Source: an uncultured Desulfuromonadales bacterium (lineage in GTDB: Bacteria > Desulfobacterota > Desulfuromonadia > Desulfuromonadales > Geopsychrobacteraceae). Taken from it: a stretch of 6,116 bases of DNA. Every line of letters begins with the position of its first letter. Position 1 is the stretch's first letter. The stretch is from contig CALZLE010000077.1 in the NCBI GenBank assembly GCA_945788205.1, positions 1-6,116 on the forward strand, in the 5' to 3' direction. This document shows positions 1-5,766 of the stretch, piece by piece. The notes under the pieces were generated by a model. The model saw only the letters and a program-made list of their open reading frames with translations, did no database searches and was not told where the DNA came from. The position numbers and the translations under genes are program-made.

Positions 1-1222
1 GCACGGCGATTTTAGCGGTTTCTCCGTCGCGAATTTCACCGACCATGATCACATCGGGGTCCTGCCGCAAGATTGAACGTAAACCTTGTGCGAAAGTCAG
101 ATCAATCTTCGGATTGACCTGAATCTGACCGACACCTGGGAGTTGATATTCAATCGGGTCTTCAACAGTGATGATATTCTGCTCACGTGAATTGATCTCG
201 GACAGCGCCGAATAAAGGGTCGTGGTTTTACCCGCGCCGGTCGGCCCCGTCACCAGAAAGATTCCGTGGTTTTTATGTATCATTTTATCGATCTGCGGCA
301 ACGCCTCCGGATCGATACCGATATCTTCAAGGCTCAGCATCTCGGAACTTTTATCGAGCAGCCGCAAAACCACCCGCTCTCCGAAAGCGGTCGGCAGGGT
401 CGACACCCGAACGTCGGCCTGACGACCGGCAATCCGTACGGAAAAACGTCCATCCTGCGGCAAACGCTTCTCAGCAATGTCGAGATTAGCCATGATTTTC
501 AAACGTGAAATGATATTCGGCAGAGCCCTGACCGGCGGTCGCTGGATTTCATAAAGAATCCCATCAACCCGATAGCGCACCACCATCTCAGTTTCAAAAG
601 GCTCAATGTGGATATCACTGGCCCGCTGCCGATAAGCCTGGGTGACCAGCCCGTTGACAAAACGGATGATCGGCGCTTCATCGCTGGTGTCGAGCAGGTC
701 TTCCATCGGCACCGGCCCACTCATATCTGCTTCTCTCGCATCAATGTCTGACATCGACACATCGCTGTCGCCACCACCGGACAGAGTTTCATAACCAAGA
801 TTGATCGCCTGAATCAGCTTCTCAGGAGAGGCCAAACAGGCGATAATCCGGCAACCGGTCAAAACTGACAGATCATTGAGGATGCGGTTATTGTTCGGAT
901 CGGCAACGGCTAAGCGGATGGTCTGCCCTTCGATTTCGAGGGGAACAGCGAGGTTTTCTTTGGCGTAAGCGATCGGTACCGTGGTTAGCAGGTGCAGGGC
1001 GCTCGCCTTGACCGTCGGCTCGGCAACATATTCCAACCCGCTCTGGGTCGCCAGCGCTTCTGCCAGCAAAGTCTCGCTGGCAATCCCCTTTTCGCGAATA
1101 AGCTCACCTAACTTAAGAGAATTCTTCTCCTGATCACGCAGAGCTTGTCGGACGACTTCTTCGGAAAGCCCTTTGTCCTTTATCAGAATATCGCCGAGCT
1201 GGCGCCAGCGCATCGGCCGCAT
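1..1222 (-). CDS. gspE: Type II secretion assembly ATPase GspE (C-terminus beyond window)
   Basis: Cytoplasmic AAA-type secretion ATPase that powers pseudopilus assembly in type II secretion. About 407 residues are visible; the C-terminus lies beyond base 1. Residues 1-145 form the N-terminal MshEN/T2SSE_N-like region, which docks on GspL in known systems. An acidic linker (about 148-183) leads to the N2 domain (SDIHIEP at 202-208, RYRVDG at 216-221). The catalytic core shows Walker A GPTGAGKT (326-333, Lys332), the Asp box around TVEDPIEY (352-359) and Walker B with VIMVGEIRD (391-399, Glu396). The ATG shares its A with the gspD stop (TAATG), and GGAG lies 7 bases upstream, supporting this start over the Met at residue 4. 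Walker A lies about 60 residues further in than in Vibrio EpsE, so the N-terminal part is long, PilB-like. The gspC-gspD context favours GspE over PilB. The zinc-binding C-terminal module cannot be checked. Confidence 0.95.
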   Translation of the reverse strand, partial: MRPMRWRQLGDILIKDKGLSEEVVRQALRDQEKNSLKLGELIREKGIASETLLAEALATQSGLEYVAEPTVKASALHLLTTVPIAYAKENLAVPLEIEGQTIRLAVADPNNNRILNDLSVLTGCRIIACLASPEKLIQAINLGYETLSGGGDSDVSMSDIDAREADMSGPVPMEDLLDTSDEAPIIRFVNGLVTQAYRQRASDIHIEPFETEMVVRYRVDGILYEIQRPPVRALPNIISRLKIMANLDIAEKRLPQDGRFSVRIAGRQADVRVSTLPTAFGERVVLRLLDKSSEMLSLEDIGIDPEALPQIDKMIHKNHGIFLVTGPTGAGKTTTLYSALSEINSREQNIITVEDPIEYQLPGVGQIQVNPKIDLTFAQGLRSILRQDPDVIMVGEIRDGETAKIAV

Positions 1223-1233
1223 TACTTATCTCC
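1222..1233 (-). promoter_or_regulatory. Ribosome-binding site of gspE inside the gspD 3' end, TAATG coupling
   Basis: GGAG (1233-1230, minus strand) lies 7 bases before the gspE ATG at 1222. The gspD stop TAA and gspE ATG share one base (TAATG). The layout fits translational coupling and supports the first ATG over the one three codons in. Confidence 0.75.
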
Positions 1234-3255
1234 ATCCAATTCAAACGGCTCTGCAACAACCCTCCCCTTCGAAATTCGCCTATCCAGATCAAATAGCTGT
1301 TCAGACCCTCCCTCCGCCTGGTAAAGTTCCATGCTAGCACGGTTCTCCTGGGTAATCCGATCCAGATCATCACTGCTGCGGATCACCCACGGGGTAATGA
1401 AGATCAGCAGACTGGTTTTCTTTACATCATCACTGGTTCGCTTGAAGAGATAGCCGAGGATTGGAATATCACCCAACAGCGGTACCTTGCTGACCCTTTC
1501 CTGACGTTGCGTCTGGAACAAGCCACCGAGCACCACGGTCTTGCCATCGTGGGCGACGATCGAATTACTCAGAGAACGCTTATTCAGGGTCGGACCGACA
1601 TCGTTGACATCACCGACATTTTCGTTCGCTTCGGCGATAGTACTGATCTCCTGATGGACCTTGAGCCGCACCAGATCCCCTTCGGTGATCTGCGGAGTGA
1701 ACCTCAGGATCAAGGCGACATCCTGACGTTCTACCGAGTTAACCGCGTTGCCATCATTATCCTTCGATTTTGAGGTGATAATCGGCACGTTGGAACCGAC
1801 AATGATCTCCGCCTCCTCGTTATCTGAAGTCAACAAGCGTGGCGCAGACAGAACATTGATGTTGGAATTATTTTGCGACAGATCGATCAGTGCGGAAAAG
1901 GCCGGCACAACCACCTCTTGCCCATTGACCATGGTCGTAATCGGATTAAAGAGCCCACCGAGCAGAATCCCGTCAACTGCTTGGGTCAGCAAGCTTGGAA
2001 CCCCTGAGTCATCCGAATCGGTAGAAAAACTCCCGATTCCACCATCACTCTGATTAGAGCTACCAAAAACCACACTGTCAGAACCTGTCTCTATAGCGCC
2101 CTGCAATGAAGCTCCGAGCTCGAGGACTTCATCCATACCCAATTCGAGGATCATAGCCTCGACGAAAACCTGCTTGCGTTTGATATCAAGCTGGGCGATC
2201 AACTCCTTGATTCCGTCGTAATCTTCGGCTGTCGCATTGACAACCAGCGCGTTGGTCGGCTTGTCGGCGGTAATGGTAACAGCACCGAACAGATCGTTGC
2301 CAGCCGCCTTCTGTCCGGAAGGGACTTTACCGGAGCCAGAAAGGATCCGATTGAGAGTCTCAGACAACCCTTCCGCATCTGCATTCTCCAGGTAGTAAAC
2401 ATGCACCCCGGCACGGGTCAAGTCGGCCCGCTCATCCAGTTGGGCAATAATCTGCGTGGCCTGAGTGATAAACTTTTGATCACCGAGCAGCATCAGCTTA
2501 TTGGTCCGAGCATAAGGGATAACCTGGCCTGCGGCTTTTTTACTGAAAGCCGCGCCGGCCGCCTTGCCGCGTGGAGAGGTCGAGACCGGGCCACTCCCTT
2601 CAAGGATCTGTAGAACCACCTGTGCTGTCTCTTCGGCATCGGAGAAATAGAGCTGTACGATCTCCATTTCATCCCCATCCCAGGAGCGGTCGAGAGAATT
2701 GAGAATCTTGACCAGCCGCTTGATGTTAGCCGCACTGTCGGTGATCACCACCCTATTGGTCGCTGCATGCGCGACCACATGGCTGGTTTTCGGCATCAGC
2801 GGCCGCAAGATGGTGTCTACCACGATCGTGGCATCCAAGTTTTTCAGTTCGATAATCCGGGTGATAAACTGCTCACCGAGCCCCCGCCCGTCACTGATCG
2901 GCAGGTTGGCTTCCTTGGCACTGCGAATCGGCACAATTTTGTTGATTTTGCCCGACGGGATGATGGTGAACCCTTTGACGTTGAGCACCGTGGTAAAAAG
3001 CTTGTAGGCCTCATCGATCGTCACCGGTCGCGGCGAGATGATGCTCACTTTGCCGCGGACCCCCTCATCGTAAACGAAATTCTTGCCGGTCAGCTCGCTG
3101 ATGGTACTGATCATATCGACCAGCTCAACATTCTGAAAATCGAGGGTAATCTCCACCGCCTGCCCCGAATCGTTTGCCGACCAAACAGGGGAAAACTGCA
3201 TTATCACTAACAATAAAGCAGTCAACAGCACCATTATGCCGCCTCGTATCACCAC
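1222..3255 (-). CDS. gspD: Type II secretion outer-membrane secretin GspD
   Basis: Forms the multimeric outer-membrane channel of the type II secretion system. The 677-residue protein begins with a Sec signal peptide (hydrophobic core about 8-22, likely cleavage after VWS at 24-26; no lipobox Cys). N0 spans about 33-110, N1 131-192, N2 195-276 and N3 283-360, each N1-type repeat carrying the T/N-N-x-L/V-type strand (for example TNRVVITD, TNKLMLLGD, TNALVVNAT). The secretin domain runs 361-623 with VEAMILELG, INVLSAPRLLTSDN and the signature VPLLGDIPILGYLFKR (591-606). A Gly/Ser/Asp-rich insertion lies at about 388-420. Only about 54 residues follow the barrel, and no clear pilotin-binding S-domain is recognisable. 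The GTG start at 3255 is chosen because AGGAG lies 6 bases upstream; a second GTG follows directly and an ATG occurs at codon 8. Nine bases separate it from gspC, and its stop overlaps the gspE start. Confidence 0.96.
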   Translation of the reverse strand: MVIRGGIMVLLTALLLVIMQFSPVWSANDSGQAVEITLDFQNVELVDMISTISELTGKNFVYDEGVRGKVSIISPRPVTIDEAYKLFTTVLNVKGFTIIPSGKINKIVPIRSAKEANLPISDGRGLGEQFITRIIELKNLDATIVVDTILRPLMPKTSHVVAHAATNRVVITDSAANIKRLVKILNSLDRSWDGDEMEIVQLYFSDAEETAQVVLQILEGSGPVSTSPRGKAAGAAFSKKAAGQVIPYARTNKLMLLGDQKFITQATQIIAQLDERADLTRAGVHVYYLENADAEGLSETLNRILSGSGKVPSGQKAAGNDLFGAVTITADKPTNALVVNATAEDYDGIKELIAQLDIKRKQVFVEAMILELGMDEVLELGASLQGAIETGSDSVVFGSSNQSDGGIGSFSTDSDDSGVPSLLTQAVDGILLGGLFNPITTMVNGQEVVVPAFSALIDLSQNNSNINVLSAPRLLTSDNEEAEIIVGSNVPIITSKSKDNDGNAVNSVERQDVALILRFTPQITEGDLVRLKVHQEISTIAEANENVGDVNDVGPTLNKRSLSNSIVAHDGKTVVLGGLFQTQRQERVSKVPLLGDIPILGYLFKRTSDDVKKTSLLIFITPWVIRSSDDLDRITQENRASMELYQAEGGSEQLFDLDRRISKGRVVAEPFELDGDK

Positions 3256-3267
3256 GCTAAACTCCTA
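3256..3267 (-). promoter_or_regulatory. Ribosome-binding site of gspD overlapping the gspC stop
   Basis: On the minus strand AGGAG (3266-3262) sits 6 bases before the GTG at 3255. Its first two bases are the last two of the gspC TAG stop. This decides the GTG start rather than the ATG seven codons later and suggests that ribosomes ending gspC can re-initiate on gspD. Confidence 0.75.
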
Positions 3268-4149
3268 TTCAAATCGATACTCAAAAGTTTCTCGTTGACC
3301 ATTTCGAACCAAGCCAAGAGAAATATTTGTCGCTTCGCGCACTTGCTGGAAAATCTGCAGCGCTTTTTCCGGGCTATTCAAGGCCACCTGATTGATTTCT
3401 ACAACCAGGTCGCCAACCCGCAGACCCATCTGCGCCAGTAAAGAACCCCTATCCAATTCCACAAGTTTAAAGCCGGTGGTTTTTCCATTCAACACTTGCG
3501 GAACCATCCGCGCGGTTTGCAACAGACTGTTCAAATTGGCCCGTGCGTTGTCGACCGCAGCCCGTGAGACCCGCCAGCGATTTTCTCCCAACGCAACAAT
3601 CGCGCCTTTGCCAATGGCCGCCGCTCCCTGCTGCACCAGCTTGGCCTGCGGCTGCTTCCGCTGCTTCAACAACAGCTCGCGACGGATGCCTCTCTCATTG
3701 ATCGCCACCATCTGACGGGTGATTTCAACAATGATAACACCGGGGGATAGCTCATCCTGCAGTCGAAACACCCCCGCCTTACGACCGACCTGAATCAATG
3801 CCAGCGAGTTCTCACCGGCGACAACAGTACCGATCAGAACTATTTCGCCGCGCGTCGGTGCCGGCTTACTGGCCTGTGCAACCACCTGCTGCGCGGCAAG
3901 ATCAATCAGCTCTGAGGATTCCCCGGCGGCACTGGAATCGAAAAGGTTGCGATCAAGAATAATCTGAAAATCTTCTTCCTGGAGCTGGCGCGCCGCAGGG
4001 CGAGAGGTCAGAGTTTTTGGCAACTGCAGCTCTGTGCCGCTTAAAAGCAGGTCGATGACCTGCCCGGACAGACCTCCGGCAATCATGCCGCCACAAACCG
4101 CCAGAACCATCAACGTATAATTGAGAAATTTTTGCAGATCAATTTGCAC
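3265..4149 (-). CDS. gspC: Type II secretion inner-membrane protein GspC (HR and PDZ domains)
   Basis: Bitopic inner-membrane protein that links the inner-membrane platform to the secretin; in known systems the HR domain contacts GspD N0. The 294-residue product has a short cytoplasmic N-terminus, one membrane helix (about 11-35), a variable linker, an HR domain (about 55-165, with RNLFD at 67-71 and IGTVVAGENSLALIQ at 106-120) and a C-terminal PDZ domain (about 205-290, with GSLLAQMGLRVGDLVVEIN). It is first in the operon, which matches the common gspC-D-E order. The GTG at 4149 is the earliest usable start because an in-frame TAG lies 12 bases upstream; no good Shine-Dalgarno is visible, and an internal ATG at codon 14 would cut into the membrane helix. 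The stop TAG overlaps the gspD ribosome-binding site (TAGGAG). Family assignment is secure from architecture and neighbours; the exact start is less certain. Confidence 0.93.
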   Translation of the reverse strand: MQIDLQKFLNYTLMVLAVCGGMIAGGLSGQVIDLLLSGTELQLPKTLTSRPAARQLQEEDFQIILDRNLFDSSAAGESSELIDLAAQQVVAQASKPAPTRGEIVLIGTVVAGENSLALIQVGRKAGVFRLQDELSPGVIIVEITRQMVAINERGIRRELLLKQRKQPQAKLVQQGAAAIGKGAIVALGENRWRVSRAAVDNARANLNSLLQTARMVPQVLNGKTTGFKLVELDRGSLLAQMGLRVGDLVVEINQVALNSPEKALQIFQQVREATNISLGLVRNGQRETFEYRFE

Positions 4150-4213
4150 GATAACCGACTAAACCCATACGAATGAAAACAGCTGAAACAATATAACCAC
4201 CAGCAGCCTTCGG

Positions 4214-4260
4214 TCAATTTCCGGATGACATATAATTATAGCCAATTTATCAGAAATTGA
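4214..4260. repeat. Repeated AAATTG/CAATTT motifs around the gspC promoter
   Basis: CAATTT occurs at 4215-4220 and 4243-4248 and its complement AAATTG at 4254-4259. The last two form CAATTT-N5-AAATTG inside the promoter spacer. The outer pair extends to 7-base arms (TCAATTT at 4214-4220, AAATTGA at 4254-4260) that flank the -10. These may be operator half-sites, but the motif is short and AT-rich, so chance is possible. Confidence 0.3.
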
Positions 4261-4263
4261 TAC
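4235..4263 (-). promoter_or_regulatory. Candidate sigma-70 promoter of the gspCDE operon
   Basis: A perfect -10 TATAAT occupies 4240-4235 on the minus strand. At a 17-base spacing the -35 is GTATCA (4263-4258), which matches TTGACA at only 3 of 6 positions. The predicted start near 4228 gives a leader of about 80 bases before gspC. The 163-base gap upstream of gspC is otherwise AT-rich and non-coding. The weak -35 hints at a need for an activator. The spacer holds an interrupted palindrome (listed separately). Confidence 0.5.
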
Positions 4264-4285
4264 TTTTTAACATAAATTCAAGGTT

Positions 4286-4312
4286 TTCTGTTCCGCCGCT
4301 CAAAAAACAGAA
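4286..4312 (-). other. Weak stem-loop just after the siroheme reductase stop
   Basis: TTCTGTT (4286-4292) and AACAGAA (4306-4312) form a perfect 7-base inverted repeat with a 13-base loop, starting directly after the TAG stop of the minus-strand reductase gene. It is AT-rich and has no T-run after it on either strand, so it is not a convincing intrinsic terminator. It may be a weak 3' end or processing structure, or chance. Confidence 0.25.
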
Positions 4313-4984
4313 CTATTCTCCCTGCGCGACCTCGCGTAATTTTTCGATCCCCACTTCCTGCATCAGCTTACCAAGTCGACATTTGCGTTCGCTGGCAGCA
4401 AACCACTCGATCAACCGTTCTACGGCCGCAATCGCCTGCTGCGCATCCGGAATATGCTCCAGTAACCGCTGGCTTAAGCGTGGCTGACTGCCACCGTTGC
4501 CACCCACCGACAAATGCCAGCCACGCGGAGAGCCGATCAGGCCGATGTCTTTGATGCAGGTTTCGGCGCAATCGTTCGGACAGCCGGAAACTCCCAGCTT
4601 CATTTTCCAAGGCAAAGGCCGACCATGAAAACGCTTATCAAGCTCCAGCCCGACGGCAACAGAATCCTGCAGCCCTCGCTTGCAGCAATCAACCCCCGGA
4701 CAGATCTTCACGCTACGCACGCACAAGCCGGTCGTATAACCGATCGGCTCCCCCAACTCCTGCCACGCAGCATCAATGTTCTCCTCATCCAGACCGATCA
4801 TTGCTAAACGCTGGGCACTGGTCAGCTTAATCATTGAAACCTGGTACTTATCGGCAACATCAGCAACTTTTCGCAGCTGCTTACTGGTAATCAGGCCGGC
4901 TGGCGTATGCGGAACAATTGCAAAGGTCTGCCGGTCCCGCTGGACGATAGCGCCCTTTTCTTTGATATCTTGTTTTTTTGTCAT
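4313..4984 (-). CDS. Small siroheme/[4Fe-4S] assimilatory-type sulfite (or nitrite) reductase
   Basis: Predicted soluble single-chain siroheme enzyme of 223 residues, catalysing six-electron reduction of sulfite (or nitrite). Residues 1-75 form a ferredoxin-like half-domain typical of sulfite/nitrite reductases, including LTSAQRLAMIG (54-64), whose Arg is a likely siroheme/substrate contact. The cluster cysteines fit C-x5-C (Cys95, Cys101) and C-x3-C (Cys135, Cys139, in SGCPNDC), the siroheme-[4Fe-4S] signature. VGGNGG follows at 160-165. Its size matches the low-spin assimilatory sulfite reductases known from D. vulgaris and D. acetoxidans (about 220 residues) and is under half of CysI. The start at 4984 is preferred to an in-frame ATG at 5056, because that one lies inside the upstream gene and adds 24 residues unlike the family. 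AGGA lies 9 bases upstream. No flavin or ferredoxin partner domain is present, so electrons must come from another protein. Sulfite versus nitrite as substrate is undecided. Confidence 0.88.
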   Translation of the reverse strand: MTKKQDIKEKGAIVQRDRQTFAIVPHTPAGLITSKQLRKVADVADKYQVSMIKLTSAQRLAMIGLDEENIDAAWQELGEPIGYTTGLCVRSVKICPGVDCCKRGLQDSVAVGLELDKRFHGRPLPWKMKLGVSGCPNDCAETCIKDIGLIGSPRGWHLSVGGNGGSQPRLSQRLLEHIPDAQQAIAAVERLIEWFAASERKCRLGKLMQEVGIEKLREVAQGE

Positions 4985-5006
4985 CAGGCTCTGTCCTGTT
5001 TGATGA
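4981..5006 (-). promoter_or_regulatory. Inverted repeat enclosing the reductase ribosome-binding site and start codon
   Basis: On the minus strand TCATCA (5006-5001) can pair with TGATGA (4986-4981), with a further GG/CC pairing or a CAGG/CCTG inner stem. The loop region contains the AGGA Shine-Dalgarno (4997-4994) and the 3' arm includes the ATG (4984-4982). If it forms in mRNA it would hide the translation start. The stem is short and of modest stability. Confidence 0.35.
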
Positions 5007-5017
5007 TTATCATTTAC
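4999..5017. promoter_or_regulatory. Fur-box-like palindrome upstream of the siroheme reductase gene
   Basis: The 19-base site read on the minus strand agrees with the classical Fur consensus (GATAATGATAATCATTATC) at 14 of 19 positions, including all 11 central bases. The core ATGATTATCAT (5003-5013) is a perfect palindrome around base 5008. It overlaps the stop codon of the rubredoxin gene (5012-5010) and lies about 15-30 bases upstream of the reductase ATG. GATAAT in the site also resembles a -10 element, but no good -35 is seen. Iron control of a siroheme/Fe-S enzyme would make sense; binding is inferred. Confidence 0.5.
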
Positions 5018-5615
5018 TGTGCTGGCCAAACACCAGCATGCCTCCGTAGTGCCCAAGCAGCGTCACACAGCCGAGCATTGCGAGCAGCAAAAGCGAATAG
5101 GCACAAGCGGAGAAACCTCCCGACGCAAGCACTTCCGGGTTCTGCCAACGCCACAGGGTCGAGACAGAACTGAGAAAGATCAGCACCAAACCGAGAATCA
5201 TTTTCTTGCGGAAAATCGGTGTTAATTCACCAGAGTACTTCATTTTCCAATCGATCAGACCGGTGACGAAGGTCGCTGGAACCGCCAAAAACGTGACCAA
5301 CAGCAGATAGAAAACTGTTGCCTCAAAAGAGGCCTGTCCACTGACGATGAACAGCAGCAGAAACAGAAAGCAGGTCGGCAGCAATGCATTGGGGAAATGT
5401 GCCGCGACCGCATGCGGGACGAAAGTGGCTCTCATCTCAGCAAAAAGCTCCAGAGCCTGTTTGCGCAAGACATCAACCCGCGTCTCTGCCTTAACATCCG
5501 GTTCACTGACGAGCTCGAACTTGCTAGCATCAGCCTTACAAACAGGACAAAATTCCGGAGGCTGATCTCCCGTATGCAGATAGCCACAAACCGTACAACG
5601 CCATGTTTTTTCCAT
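5010..5615 (-). CDS. Rubredoxin-like domain fused to DUF2231-type membrane protein
   Basis: A 201-residue membrane protein with an N-terminal rubredoxin/rubrerythrin-type iron site: WRCTVCGYLHTG followed by CPVCKA, giving Cys7-x2-Cys10 and Cys23-x2-Cys26. A charged stretch (about 35-62) leads to four predicted membrane helices (about 77-92, 98-118, 138-155, 168-187). FVPHAVAAHFPNAL (65-78) and LGHYGGMLVFG (187-197) resemble the conserved His-containing motifs of DUF2231 proteins; His68, His73 and His189 could ligand a haem, but this is unproven. The rubredoxin domain has no signal peptide and probably faces the cytoplasm, where it could carry electrons to a soluble partner. The next gene, 25 bases on, is the siroheme reductase, making it a candidate partner. 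ATG 5615 has GGGGGA 5 bases upstream. Domain calls are from motif recognition; the electron-transfer role is inference. Confidence 0.82.
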   Translation of the reverse strand: MEKTWRCTVCGYLHTGDQPPEFCPVCKADASKFELVSEPDVKAETRVDVLRKQALELFAEMRATFVPHAVAAHFPNALLPTCFLFLLLFIVSGQASFEATVFYLLLVTFLAVPATFVTGLIDWKMKYSGELTPIFRKKMILGLVLIFLSSVSTLWRWQNPEVLASGGFSACAYSLLLLAMLGCVTLLGHYGGMLVFGQHSK

Positions 5616-5643
5616 TGTTATCCCCCGATCAGTTATAAGCAGT

Positions 5644-5671
5644 TTGATTCCAACGCAGATTTCTCTATAAT
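5644..5671 (+). promoter_or_regulatory. Candidate promoter of the quinone oxidoreductase gene
   Basis: TTGATT (5644-5649) and a perfect TATAAT (5666-5671) are separated by 16 bases on the plus strand. The predicted start near 5678 leaves a leader of about 90 bases before the ATG at 5767. The promoter points towards the opposing minus-strand promoter at 5734-5707, so the two transcripts would overlap by about 20 bases. Confidence 0.55.
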
Positions 5672-5706
5672 CACAGCCGAACCTCTTATTATTAAATCAA
5701 AGACGT

Positions 5707-5734
5707 ATTTTAACAATCTGAATATTTTTGCCAA
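5707..5734 (-). promoter_or_regulatory. Candidate promoter of the rubredoxin-siroheme reductase operon
   Basis: On the minus strand TTGGCA (5734-5729, 5 of 6 to TTGACA) and TAAAAT (5712-5707, 5 of 6 to TATAAT) are separated by 16 bases. The predicted start near 5700 gives a leader of about 85 bases. One arm of an inverted repeat lies in the spacer and the other just upstream of the -35. Confidence 0.55.
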
Positions 5735-5741
5735 TCAGATT
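5715..5741. repeat. Inverted repeat AATCTGA-N13-TCAGATT in the divergent promoter region
   Basis: Perfect 7-base arms lie at 5715-5721 and 5735-5741, with centres 20 bases apart (about two helical turns). The arms straddle the -35 of the minus-strand promoter. This position suits a dimeric repressor or activator site. The right arm shares bases with the next palindrome. Confidence 0.4.
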
Positions 5742-5752
5742 TATTTAAATCT
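5737..5752. repeat. Palindrome AGATTTA-TT-TAAATCT just before the quinone oxidoreductase ribosome-binding site
   Basis: Perfect 7-base arms (5737-5743 and 5746-5752) with a 2-base centre end two bases before the Shine-Dalgarno AGGAGA (5755-5760). A 2-base loop is too tight for all seven pairs in RNA, so a DNA operator is at least as likely as a hairpin. The left arm overlaps the right arm of the upstream inverted repeat. Confidence 0.4.
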
Positions 5753-5766
5753 AAAGGAGAGAGCAA

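Noticed and set aside
2767..3210. A 147-codon plus-strand open frame opposite gspD.
   Set aside because: It lies wholly antisense to a clear secretin gene, has no domain or motif, and is rich in Arg/His/Asp as expected from a shadow frame.
4231..4240. Perfect 10-base palindrome TATAATTATA as a regulatory site.
   Set aside because: It is explained by the -10 hexamer within very AT-rich sequence.
4235..4250. A sigma-54 promoter suggested by TTGGC upstream of gspC.
   Set aside because: No GC element at the required -12 spacing; the TATAAT gives a simpler sigma-70 reading.
4286..4312. Intrinsic terminator between the reductase gene and gspC.
   Set aside because: The stem is AT-rich with a 13-base loop and no following T-run on either strand; kept only as a weak stem-loop.
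4985..5056. N-terminal extension of the siroheme reductase from an in-frame ATG at 5056.
   Set aside because: The extra 24 residues overlap the end of the rubredoxin gene, are unlike the family, and the ATG at 4984 has a usable Shine-Dalgarno.
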